A stretch of 64,000 bases of DNA from positions 124,001-188,000 of the forward strand of contig JAPPOV010000026.1 in assembly GCA_028873595.1 (NCBI GenBank). Direction: 5' to 3'. Shown here in pieces: positions 53,535 to 61,806 of this stretch. Both the position numbers and the translations under genes were made by a program. This DNA comes from Gemmatimonadota bacterium. GTDB taxonomy: Bacteria > Gemmatimonadota > Gemmatimonadetes > Longimicrobiales > Gaopeijiaceae. The notes beneath the pieces are model-generated. The model did no database searches and had not been told where the DNA came from. It saw only the letters and a program-made list of their open reading frames with translations. Numbering within the stretch: position 1 is the stretch's first letter; each line of letters begins with the position of its first letter.

Positions 53535-54326
53535 TTACGACTCCGGTCCCTCGAAGCGTTCGACCGGAAATACCGATGCATCGCGCACGATGTCCGCCAG
53601 GATCGCACCGTAATGCTCGATGAGCCGGTGTCCGAGCTCCGCAGTGGCGAGGGTCGCGTCCCCGGTTACCCCGTCCGGATTCAGGTCCTGAGCGAGCCAG
53701 GCGAAGGGTGCGACACCCTCGGGCCGGATCCATGCCATCTCGTGCTCGAGCTCTTCACCGAATGATTCGAATCGACGGATCTCTTTTCGACGGACGAGGT
53801 CCGGTCGCAGGTGCAGCATCATCGCCGTTTCAAGCGCCCCGCCGTGCAACCCATGAGTCCACTCGGCATCAGGCAGCGACACATTGCCCGGTCCTGGGAA
53901 GCGGAAGTAATTCGCCTTTACGACGAGCATGTCGTATTCGAGCCGAATGCGAATCGCGGCGGAATCGAGAACCGCCTTGTTGCCCCCATGGCTGTTCATG
54001 AGAACGAGACGACGGATGTCGGCGGTGTACAGACTGCCGGCGATCTCGCTCAGGGTCTCCTCCAGTGACTTCGGCGTAAGTGTCAGCGTGCCGGGGAAGG
54101 CGAGGTGTTCCGGACTGGCTCCGACCACCTGGGCGGGGAGCACGACGTGGGGCACGTCCTCGAGCCGACCCACCGCGTTTGCGATGAGTCCGGCCCCGAT
54201 CTCTACGTCCGTGGAGAGCGGAAGGTGTGGTCCGTGCTGCTCGATGGCCGCGACCGGGAGGATCACGACGGGGTCACGCTCGGCGAGGTTCGCCACCTCG
54301 GGGCTGGTCATCTCGTGCCACTTCAT
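53535..54326 (-). CDS. Creatininase-family amidohydrolase
   Basis: The 263-residue protein has the metal ligands of the family: E29 and H31 in AAIEQHGPHLPLSTD, D40, H113 in MNSHGGN, and E166 in HGGALETAMM. The family includes creatininase, the mycofactocin peptidase MftE, and the archaeal deformylase ArfB, which acts on a GTP-derived formamidopyrimidine. Encoded directly before a RibD-type reductase and in the same block as a GTP cyclohydrolase II, an ArfB-like or related pyrimidine hydrolase is an attractive guess. ATG at 54326 matches the family start. Confidence 0.85.
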   Translation of the reverse strand: MKWHEMTSPEVANLAERDPVVILPVAAIEQHGPHLPLSTDVEIGAGLIANAVGRLEDVPHVVLPAQVVGASPEHLAFPGTLTLTPKSLEETLSEIAGSLYTADIRRLVLMNSHGGNKAVLDSAAIRIRLEYDMLVVKANYFRFPGPGNVSLPDAEWTHGLHGGALETAMMLHLRPDLVRRKEIRRFESFGEELEHEMAWIRPEGVAPFAWLAQDLNPDGVTGDATLATAELGHRLIEHYGAILADIVRDASVFPVERFEGPES

Positions 54327-54337
54327 TCGTTGGCCCC

Positions 54338-55081
54338 TTAGTCGGTAGGCATGTGACGGGCATAAAGATCTCCGGATGAGATCCCGCTCGCTTCGCCGGC
54401 GAGCCACGCACGGACATCGGTTGCCGAACGCCACGTCGACCACAGAAAGTCTCGCCCCTCGCCACGGATCGCATTGTACTCGTACTGAGCCAGCGATTCG
54501 AGCCGGTCGACGCATTCCGTGGTGACCTGGAGTGTGCCCGCGACGAACTCGATTGAGAGCGCCTCGATGGGTCGGGACAGGCCAGCGAGGACATCGGCCT
54601 CGAAGCCCTCGACGTCGATCTTGCAGAAACGTGGTGCGCCGAACTGGTCGATGAGGTCGTCCATCGTCGTGACCTCAACCTCCGTGGAACGGTTCCAGCG
54701 GACGCCCCGGAACGTCGGGTTCTCGTGCACGACGGCATCGCGCCAACCGTCGGCGAGTGTCGATAGCGTCGGGTTGGCGTCGCTGACGGCGAGACGTGCC
54801 GTGCCGGCCCTCCGGCCCACGGCGGCCGGAACCACGGTCACACCCGGTCGCCGACCGACCAGGCGTCGCAACCAGGGGAGAAGGTGCGGCTGAGGCTCGA
54901 GGGCGATTACGCGAGCACCGAGCCTGGAAAAGGCGGCCGTTCGGTCCCCGAGGTGTGCCCCGACGTCGAAGACGAGATCACCGCGACCGACGAACGGAGC
55001 GTACAGGGCCCGAAGGCCTGCCTGTCGACCGGGGCGCCAGTACACCACCACTGAACGGAGCAGGCCCAGCCAGCGTCGCAC
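54338..55081 (-). CDS. FkbM-family SAM-dependent methyltransferase
   Basis: The 247-residue protein has the FkbM pattern: LVFDVGAHLGDRTAAFSRLGARVIALEPQP as motif I and FCKIDVEGFEADVLAGL as the conserved core. FkbM enzymes usually O-methylate sugars or polyketides. GTG at 55081 overlaps the upstream stop by one base, and the creatininase gene starts 11 bases after its end. This makes a second methyltransferase in the 46-63 kb block. Confidence 0.83.
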   Translation of the reverse strand: MRRWLGLLRSVVVYWRPGRQAGLRALYAPFVGRGDLVFDVGAHLGDRTAAFSRLGARVIALEPQPHLLPWLRRLVGRRPGVTVVPAAVGRRAGTARLAVSDANPTLSTLADGWRDAVVHENPTFRGVRWNRSTEVEVTTMDDLIDQFGAPRFCKIDVEGFEADVLAGLSRPIEALSIEFVAGTLQVTTECVDRLESLAQYEYNAIRGEGRDFLWSTWRSATDVRAWLAGEASGISSGDLYARHMPTD

Positions 55082-56715
55082 TAGGGTCGGTCCTGTACGG
55101 CGGACGGCGTAAACGCATTCACGAACCAGTCGCGAAACGTGTCCATCCGTCGGACGTCATCTAGAGCCGGAGGGATGACACCGGGCGCGAAACCCCATTC
55201 CATGAACGGAGCGAGAACCTCAGGGTCGCGGCCGATGACGTGGACCGGAACCGCGCGGCTCGCATCTTCGCCCGTGATGAGTGGAGCGGGTTGATGATCA
55301 CCGAGCGCGATCAGCACCGTCGTGTCGTCGACGTATCTCACCGCGTACGAGGCCATGGCGTCGATCGCGTAGCCTACTGCGAGTGCGTAGTGCTCTCGCA
55401 CTCGATCACCGTGTCGCCAGAGCTCTTCCGGGGTCTCGCCCATGTCGGCAAAGGAGTCGAAGACTTCACCGTTGCCGATGGAATCCCAGTCGTCGAGGAC
55501 GGGCAGGACCGGCGTCCATGGTGCGTGGCTGCTGATGAGTCCGACCTCCGCGAACAGTGGTCGGTCATCGGTTCTGCGGATCGTGTTCTCGAGGTAGGAC
55601 CAGGTGAACTGATCGGGCATCGTCACCCAGTTCAGAGACGGCCCGGCGTAGTCGATGTCCTCCCACGCGTGGATTCGCTCATAGCCGAAGCGGTCACCCT
55701 CGGGCCACGCCATCGTGATCGCGGGCATCAGCGCCGCGGTCCGGTACCCTGCGGCCTCGAAGTCGTCGACGAGCGTCTGGCGGTCGCTCGCCAGCAGAAG
55801 GTCGTACCGCAGCTGATTTTCCAACCATAGCCCGCTCAGGAGCGATCCGTGTCCCAGCCACGACATACCCCCCTGACTGGGTGCGACGAGCTGGCCCGTC
55901 GCAATCAGGAGACCTGCGGAGTCGAATGCCTGGAGCATCGAGTCGAGTCGGGGACGGATGGTCGGTGCGTACCGCTCGTCGTCGATTGCAGACATGCCGT
56001 ACGACTCCACGAAGGCCAGGATCAGATCGCGTCCGTCCAGCCCCGCGAGGAGTCCCGGCATATCGGCATAGTGATCGGGCGCGACGGCCATCTCCGCACC
56101 GAATCGCTCGTTTTCCTTCATCATGCTCGCAACGTGCCGAACCTGCTCGCGCGTCAATTGAACGGCCGGAAGGGCGAGGGCCACGCCGCTCGGGTGGATC
56201 CAGCGGGCCGGTACGGCGACGAGTGCCGTCACGAGTGCTGCGACCCCGACGATCCACTGACGCCGGTTCCCGCGTTCCGGGTGAAGTGTGGAGAGCAGAT
56301 ACCCGAGCAGGATCGCTGCGGCGATGGCCGCGATTGCTGCTCCGACAAGTACGAGCGTGCCGATCACGGTTCCGAGTGTGCCGCGAAGCAGATCCGCGAC
56401 TGCGCTCACCAGCTGGACATCCAGATACAGGTTGAGTGGGCGCGCGAGGCTCATGCGGGCGGTTGTGTCGCCGAGTTGCAAGACGCCTAGGGTGATCACG
56501 AGAAGTCCACATAACCAGGCCGCAGCCTCGGTCCAGCGGGATCGCGGAAGGAGCAGGAACGCCGCGGTCAGGATCGCGGCCTCGAGGGCCAGCACGTGCG
56601 GACCAAAGTCCCGGTTCAGAATCCAGATCGGGATCAGAAGGAAAGAATTGGCCAATACGAGGGTAGCTATTGCCCTCGCACTTCTTCCCGGCCTTTTCCA
56701 GATCTTTCTCGTCAT
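55081..56715 (-). CDS. Membrane-anchored sulfatase-superfamily protein (phosphoglycerol/phosphoethanolamine transferase-like)
   Basis: The 544-residue protein has five N-terminal membrane helices (about 15-180) and a periplasmic alkaline-phosphatase-superfamily domain. LILAFVESYGMSAIDD supplies the first metal-site residues, SQGGMSWLGHGS the nucleophile region, and LIALGDHQPAPLI the second metal-binding Asp-His. It resembles LtaS/OpgB-type enzymes that move phosphoglycerol or related groups from a lipid to a glycan. Next to opgG/opgH, decoration of periplasmic glucan is likely. The predicted ATG overlaps the opgG ATG within one CATG; an ATG 36 bases upstream is an alternative. Confidence 0.8.
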   Translation of the reverse strand: MTRKIWKRPGRSARAIATLVLANSFLLIPIWILNRDFGPHVLALEAAILTAAFLLLPRSRWTEAAAWLCGLLVITLGVLQLGDTTARMSLARPLNLYLDVQLVSAVADLLRGTLGTVIGTLVLVGAAIAAIAAAILLGYLLSTLHPERGNRRQWIVGVAALVTALVAVPARWIHPSGVALALPAVQLTREQVRHVASMMKENERFGAEMAVAPDHYADMPGLLAGLDGRDLILAFVESYGMSAIDDERYAPTIRPRLDSMLQAFDSAGLLIATGQLVAPSQGGMSWLGHGSLLSGLWLENQLRYDLLLASDRQTLVDDFEAAGYRTAALMPAITMAWPEGDRFGYERIHAWEDIDYAGPSLNWVTMPDQFTWSYLENTIRRTDDRPLFAEVGLISSHAPWTPVLPVLDDWDSIGNGEVFDSFADMGETPEELWRHGDRVREHYALAVGYAIDAMASYAVRYVDDTTVLIALGDHQPAPLITGEDASRAVPVHVIGRDPEVLAPFMEWGFAPGVIPPALDDVRRMDTFRDWFVNAFTPSAVQDRP

Positions 56716-58405
56716 GACACCCGTGCTTCGTGCTCGTCTGTCTTCGACCATCCTCCTTGCGGGGATGTTCGGCGCGTGCGTCAGCGAAGACCTTCCTCGT
56801 CCGAGCAGTGATCGCGACGAGTCCGCGGCCCTCCGCACCGAAGGGGTGGAGAATGTAGCGGCTGTCGTGACCATGCCGGATTGGGTTTCCGAGTCCGGTG
56901 GGCCGACACTGTTCGAACACGTTACCGAATATGCGCGACTTCGTGCCCAGGTCGGGTATCGTGCGCCGGCGTCGACCGTGTCTCCCGTGGTGTCCGGACT
57001 GACGTACGATCAGTACCGCGGCATTTCGTTTCGGTCGGATCAGGCGGTGTGGACGGGCACGGGTCCGTTCGAAGTTCATTTCTTCCACCCGGGTGGCGGA
57101 AACGACGTGCCGGTACAGATCCATCTGGTCGAAGATGGTCGGGCGACGGGTCTAGACTTCGATTCGGGCTTTTTCTCGTACGGGGACGAAACCGAGGGCC
57201 TCGACATGAGCCTTTCGCCCAAAGCGGGCTTCGCTGGGCTGAAGGTGCTCTTTCCGCTGAACGATGAGTCCCGCATGGACGAGGTCGTTTCCTTCCTCGG
57301 GGCGTCGTACTTCCGCCTGCTCGGGCCCGGACATGTGTACGGTCTGTCGACGCGTGGCCTTGCTGTCGATGTCGCTCGACCGGAGGGTGAAGAGTTTCCC
57401 GACTTTGTCGAGTTCTGGCTGGTGCGACCGTCGCCCGAAGCCCGGACTCTGACGATCGTAGCTCTTCTCGATGGGCCTTCGGTGGCTGGTGCCTTCCACT
57501 TCGTGCTGACTCCGTCGCCCGACCGGATCGCACCCACGATCATGGACGTAGAGGCCCGGCTCTTCGCCCGCACGGATGTCGGCAAGCTCGGAGTGGCCCC
57601 GCTCACCAGCATGTACTTGCACGGCACCTTCGCACGGGGTGGGGACGATGACTTCCGACCGCGAGTGCACGACTCGGAGGGCCTTCTCATGCATACCGGT
57701 CGAGAGGAGTGGATCTGGAGACCGCTCACCAACGGGTCCGGCGTTCGACTTACCTCGTTACGCGACGTGTCGCCGTCGGGCTTCGGCCTCGTTCAGCGTG
57801 ATCGTGCGTTCGAGAACTACCTGGACCTCGAAGCCCAGTACCACCGTCGCCCCAGTGAGTGGGTTCAGGTTCAGGGAGAGTGGGGCCGTGGAGGAGTCGA
57901 GCTCCTCGAAATTCCGACGGACTCGGAGTTCAACGACAACATCGTGGCGTCGTGGGTCCCCGAAGCGCCGTTTCGGGCCGGAGAGGAACGCACGTATCGA
58001 TACCGGCTCGTGACCTTCGACCAACGCTTCGACGAGGAGGCCGAGGTCGCGTCCGGGCAGGGTCAGACGCTGGCGCAGGTGAAGCACACTCGGATCGGTT
58101 GGGATGCCCTTCCAGGTGAAGCCTCGCCGCCTCCGCGGAGCCAGCGACGAGTGGTCATCGACTTTGGAGGTGGTGTCCTGAACGACATCGCCGAGGACGC
58201 GAGTATCGTTGCCGATGCCCAGACCTCGTCTGGAGATATCTCCGATCTGCTGGTTCACGTTCTTCCCGACGGAGGCCGGCGCGCGACGTTCACGCTTGTG
58301 CCTGAGGTGGGCCGCGGAGCGGATATGCGCGTATATCTCCGGCTCGACGGTCGATCGATCAGTGAAACGTGGAGCTATCTGTGGGAGCCGCCGCGTGTCC
58401 CTTGA
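56714..58405 (+). CDS. opgG: OpgG/MdoG-type periplasmic glucan biosynthesis protein, lipid-anchored
   Basis: The 563-residue protein matches OpgG: LTYDQYRGISFRSDQAVW, FPLNDESRMDEVVSFLGASYFR, GLSTRGLAVDV, MYLHG and the C-terminal immunoglobulin-like part. OpgG shapes osmoregulated periplasmic glucans after OpgH synthesises the backbone. The N-terminus has a lipobox (LLAGMFGAC), whereas the E. coli protein is soluble in the periplasm. The residues between the anchor and the OpgG core are a low-complexity linker. The stop overlaps the next start by 11 bases. Start at 56714 has no clear ribosome site. Confidence 0.88.
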   Translation: MTPVLRARLSSTILLAGMFGACVSEDLPRPSSDRDESAALRTEGVENVAAVVTMPDWVSESGGPTLFEHVTEYARLRAQVGYRAPASTVSPVVSGLTYDQYRGISFRSDQAVWTGTGPFEVHFFHPGGGNDVPVQIHLVEDGRATGLDFDSGFFSYGDETEGLDMSLSPKAGFAGLKVLFPLNDESRMDEVVSFLGASYFRLLGPGHVYGLSTRGLAVDVARPEGEEFPDFVEFWLVRPSPEARTLTIVALLDGPSVAGAFHFVLTPSPDRIAPTIMDVEARLFARTDVGKLGVAPLTSMYLHGTFARGGDDDFRPRVHDSEGLLMHTGREEWIWRPLTNGSGVRLTSLRDVSPSGFGLVQRDRAFENYLDLEAQYHRRPSEWVQVQGEWGRGGVELLEIPTDSEFNDNIVASWVPEAPFRAGEERTYRYRLVTFDQRFDEEAEVASGQGQTLAQVKHTRIGWDALPGEASPPPRSQRRVVIDFGGGVLNDIAEDASIVADAQTSSGDISDLLVHVLPDGGRRATFTLVPEVGRGADMRVYLRLDGRSISETWSYLWEPPRVP

Positions 58406-61400
58406 GCTGAACAGCCCCTTCGTACGAACCCGTCGAACCATCTATTTCGGTCTCGTCGGTGCTACGACGCTGGCGGGCATGTTCATGATGGCCGGCATCG
58501 TGTCTGCGCAGGGATTGACGCTCCTGGAGTTCGTGATTCTCGCGCTCTTCGCTCCGACCTTCGGCTGGATCGTCATGCCGTTCTGGACGGCGGTGATCGG
58601 GTTCGTACTGTACATTACGGGCCGTGATCCCGTGACACTCTCCGCGCGCAGCCCCGTCGTGTGCTCCGTGATCGCAGATAGGCTGTCATTGCGCGGGCTG
58701 CCGCGCACTGCTGTCGTTGTTCCGGTCTTCAATGAGGATCCGGCCCTCGTCGCGGCTCGAGTCTCAGCACTCATGCAGTCTCTGAGGCGCGTGACGCTGG
58801 GAAGCGAGTCTGTACACGTCCACCTTCTCTCCGATACCCAGGACGACGGGATCGCGCAGCGTGAGCGAGTGGAATGGGTCGAGCTTCAGGCACGGCATCC
58901 CGAGATCCCGGTACACTATCGTCGGCGTACCCGAAACGAGGGGCGGAAGGCGGGGAATATCGGAGAGTTCTGTCGGCGGTGTGCGGACGACTATGACCTG
59001 ATGGTCGTCCTCGATGCCGACTCTCTCATGACCGGGGAGGCCATTGTGCATCTGATTCGACAGATGCAGGCTAACCCCGACGTCGGCCTCATTCAGACGG
59101 TTCCGATGCCGGTCCTGCAGCGTTCGCTGTTCGGACGACTGATCCAGTTTGCGGGGAGGCTCTACGGGCCTGTGCTGGCGACGGGCCAGGCATTCTGGTA
59201 CGCCGACTCGGCGAACTACTGGGGCCACAACGCAATCATGCGCCTCCGCCCATTTCTCGAGCACGCCAGGCTTCCGGTATTGAGTGGCCGCCCGCCTCTG
59301 GGGGGAGAGGTTCTAAGTCACGACTTCGTGGAGGCGGCGCTTATGAGGCGAGCTGGGTGGCGGGTCGTGCTTGCCACTGATCTGCCGGGAAGCTGGGAAG
59401 AGGTGCCGCCCAACGTTGATGACTACGCACGTCGGGATCATCGTTGGGCGCAGGGCAGCCTGCAGCATCTGCGCTTGTTCGCAGAGAGAGGTCTGCACCC
59501 GTTGAGCCGCCTGCACTTCGTGCTCGGTGCCATGGGGTATGTGTCATCTCTCCTCTGGCTGCTGATCCTCGTGGCCGGAACCGCATACGTCCTGGCTCCG
59601 TGGAGCCACGGTCCCGTTCTCATCGACCGACAGGTGGTGCCTCCGCCGATCTTCTCCCTCCTCGGACTTACCGCCGTCGTGCTCCTGGTACCGAAAGCAC
59701 TTGGTCTCATGGCTGGACTGCTTCGGGAACGAGCTGCCTTTGGAGGCGCGATGCGCATGGTGGTCAGCGCCGGCCTCGAGACCGTGTTTTCGGTGCTGCT
59801 TGCGCCGCTGATGATGCTGTGTCACGCGCGCTCTGTCGCCGAGATCGTGCTAGGGCGCAGCGTGGGCTGGGGTACGCAGAATCGTGAGCGAACGGATCTG
59901 AGCTGGGTCGATGCAGCGCGGGCCGCGGGCTGGCCGACCCTGGTCGGTCTGGTATTGGGCGGTACAACGCTCGCGCTCAGCCCGCTCTTCTTTGCATGGA
60001 TGAGTCCCATCTTCCTCGGGCTCGTTCTCAGTATCCCGCTGGTCCGGTGGACCAGTCTTCGTGGACTGGGTCAGCGCGCGTACGCTGCCGGCTTGCTGCT
60101 CGTGCCTTCCGAGGTCGATGAACCCGCTGAGGTCGCTTCGGTACGGATGGTGCAGGACACCGTCGGGCGACCGGATCCGACACGACCGTTGGGGGTTCTG
60201 ACAGCTCGCTCGGTTGCGTCTTCAAGTCCCCTCCCAGTAAGTCGCAGTATGTACAACGCAGAACGCGGACTCTTCGATCTTCGCCAAGGGCGCTCGCTCC
60301 TGATCACGGATTGTGGGGCTGTTCACCCGGGCGATGTGCCTGAGACGGGTGTCCTCGTGGCATCCGTCGAGGGACTTGATCCGGCAGCCCTCGATCGACT
60401 TCGGGATATGGGGTCTGAGCCGCTCCGGCTGGTTTTGACCGCACATCGGGTCGGAGCGATGGGCCTTTCGCCGGAGACGTCGAATGCGGTCCCCTCCAGT
60501 AGCTATTCAATAGCGCTTCGACACAACGTGGAACTTCATGAGGTGCTTGCACTGGCCTGCTCTGCAGACACCGATCACGACGCAGTGGCTTGGACGCTGT
60601 CGTCTGCTGCTCCGGCTGAGTCAGCGGGGCTTTCGCTTGTGCACCTTGCACGCTTGATACCGGCAGTGGTCGCGATCCCCATTTGGGCTCCACAGACTCT
60701 TCAGCTCCGAGAAGCGCTAGAGAGTGGTGAGATCCTCACCGTCGACCAGAACGAGGTGCACGAGTTTGTCGCCTCATCGGGGGTCGACGTCGTAGCGGTC
60801 AGCGAAGCGCCTGTGCCGCTAGAGGACGCGGTAGACTCCCGCTTTGTGCTCTTTCGCGAGTCGTACGGACTCCATGAGCACATCGCAGTCATGGTCGGCA
60901 ACCGAGATCAGTGGCCCGATCCTGTTCCGGTCCGTCTCCACTCCGCCTGTCTGACCGGTGACCTCTTTGGGAGCCTCCGTTGTGACTGTGGTGAACAGCT
61001 CCGCCGCAGCATGGAGGTCTTCAAGTCTCGGGGTGGTGGCGTACTGCTCTATCTTGCGCAGGAAGGACGAGGGATCGGACTGCACAACAAGTTCCGTGCG
61101 TACACCCTCCAGGAGGGTGGGCTCGATACCATCGATGCAGATCACACACTCGGGTTCGGGGCCGATGAGCGACGCTACGTTGCTGCCGCGCGAATGCTGC
61201 AGCACCTCGACCTTGAACGTATCGAACTGTTCACCAACAACCCCGAGAAGCTCCAGGCCATGGAAGACTCAGGGATCACGGTCGTCGGTCGGAAGGCTCT
61301 GCACGGGACGCTGAACCGCCACAACCGCCCGTACGTCGAAGCGAAAGTTCACCGGGCTGGGCACTGGCTGAAGGACATGCTAGCGCAGCCAAGGTCGGGG

Positions 61401-61406
61401 GACTGA
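58395..61406 (+). CDS. Fusion: OpgH glucan glucosyltransferase + GTP cyclohydrolase II
   Basis: This continuous 1003-residue frame joins two families. Residues 1 to about 590 are OpgH, a membrane GT2 making the beta-glucan backbone: VVPVFNEDP, VVLDADSLM, WYADSANYWGHNAIMR and RRDHRWAQGSLQHLR, with membrane helices on both sides. The FtsZ-binding N-terminal tail of E. coli OpgH is missing. From about 619 there is a degenerate DHBP-synthase-like segment and then GTP cyclohydrolase II: zinc cysteines C852, C863 and C865 in CLTGDLFGSLRCDCG, QEGRGIGLHNKFRAYTLQ, and FTNNPEKLQAM. Start is GTG at 58395. An internal ATG at 60249 could allow separate cyclohydrolase synthesis, though no good ribosome site precedes it. 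Confidence 0.88.
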   Translation: MSLELNSPFVRTRRTIYFGLVGATTLAGMFMMAGIVSAQGLTLLEFVILALFAPTFGWIVMPFWTAVIGFVLYITGRDPVTLSARSPVVCSVIADRLSLRGLPRTAVVVPVFNEDPALVAARVSALMQSLRRVTLGSESVHVHLLSDTQDDGIAQRERVEWVELQARHPEIPVHYRRRTRNEGRKAGNIGEFCRRCADDYDLMVVLDADSLMTGEAIVHLIRQMQANPDVGLIQTVPMPVLQRSLFGRLIQFAGRLYGPVLATGQAFWYADSANYWGHNAIMRLRPFLEHARLPVLSGRPPLGGEVLSHDFVEAALMRRAGWRVVLATDLPGSWEEVPPNVDDYARRDHRWAQGSLQHLRLFAERGLHPLSRLHFVLGAMGYVSSLLWLLILVAGTAYVLAPWSHGPVLIDRQVVPPPIFSLLGLTAVVLLVPKALGLMAGLLRERAAFGGAMRMVVSAGLETVFSVLLAPLMMLCHARSVAEIVLGRSVGWGTQNRERTDLSWVDAARAAGWPTLVGLVLGGTTLALSPLFFAWMSPIFLGLVLSIPLVRWTSLRGLGQRAYAAGLLLVPSEVDEPAEVASVRMVQDTVGRPDPTRPLGVLTARSVASSSPLPVSRSMYNAERGLFDLRQGRSLLITDCGAVHPGDVPETGVLVASVEGLDPAALDRLRDMGSEPLRLVLTAHRVGAMGLSPETSNAVPSSSYSIALRHNVELHEVLALACSADTDHDAVAWTLSSAAPAESAGLSLVHLARLIPAVVAIPIWAPQTLQLREALESGEILTVDQNEVHEFVASSGVDVVAVSEAPVPLEDAVDSRFVLFRESYGLHEHIAVMVGNRDQWPDPVPVRLHSACLTGDLFGSLRCDCGEQLRRSMEVFKSRGGGVLLYLAQEGRGIGLHNKFRAYTLQEGGLDTIDADHTLGFGADERRYVAAARMLQHLDLERIELFTNNPEKLQAMEDSGITVVGRKALHGTLNRHNRPYVEAKVHRAGHWLKDMLAQPRSGD

Positions 61407-61413
61407 CAAGCCG

Positions 61414-61764
61414 ATGGCTGCGTCTGACGAGTTCACCCTGTATGACCTCCGCGTGGAGGTAGTCGCCGGCGACGGGCCCATGGTGTGCAATCATGTCGTC
61501 GGTGATTACTTCGAGCTCTCCGGCGAGAATCTGAGCCTGCCACCAGGTCAGACGTTTCCGCTGTACCCACTGGCTGCGCTCCTGCCCCTCCTGCCGGCGA
61601 AGCAGCGCGAGACGCACCCCCACGACTGGATGACCACGGACATGGAGATCGCGTGCCCAGACCCGCTCTGTGGCGCTCGATTCCGGATCACGCGAACCGG
61701 ACGGTCCACGTTCCGTCACTCCGAAGTGACGCGCGTGCCCCTCGGAGACGATGAGCGTTTGTAA
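61414..61764 (+). CDS. TIGR04076-like small protein
   Basis: The 116-residue protein resembles TIGR04076 proteins: LYDLRVEVVAGDGPMVCNHVVGDYFELSGENLSLP, then LAALLPLLPAKQRETHPHDWM and a cysteine pair in IACPDPLCGARFRI. The cysteine spacing could bind metal. No function is established for the family. It starts 7 bases after the OpgH-cyclohydrolase fusion, so it is cotranscribed. Confidence 0.75.
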   Translation: MAASDEFTLYDLRVEVVAGDGPMVCNHVVGDYFELSGENLSLPPGQTFPLYPLAALLPLLPAKQRETHPHDWMTTDMEIACPDPLCGARFRITRTGRSTFRHSEVTRVPLGDDERL

Positions 61765-61806
61765 TCTCGGGACCGTCTGGCTGATCAGTGACGGGTCACG
61801 ACTGAG

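Noticed and set aside
55694-57124. 476-codon minus-strand frame across the sulfatase/opgG junction
   Set aside because: It overlaps two recognised genes in other frames and encodes low-complexity arginine/proline-rich sequence.
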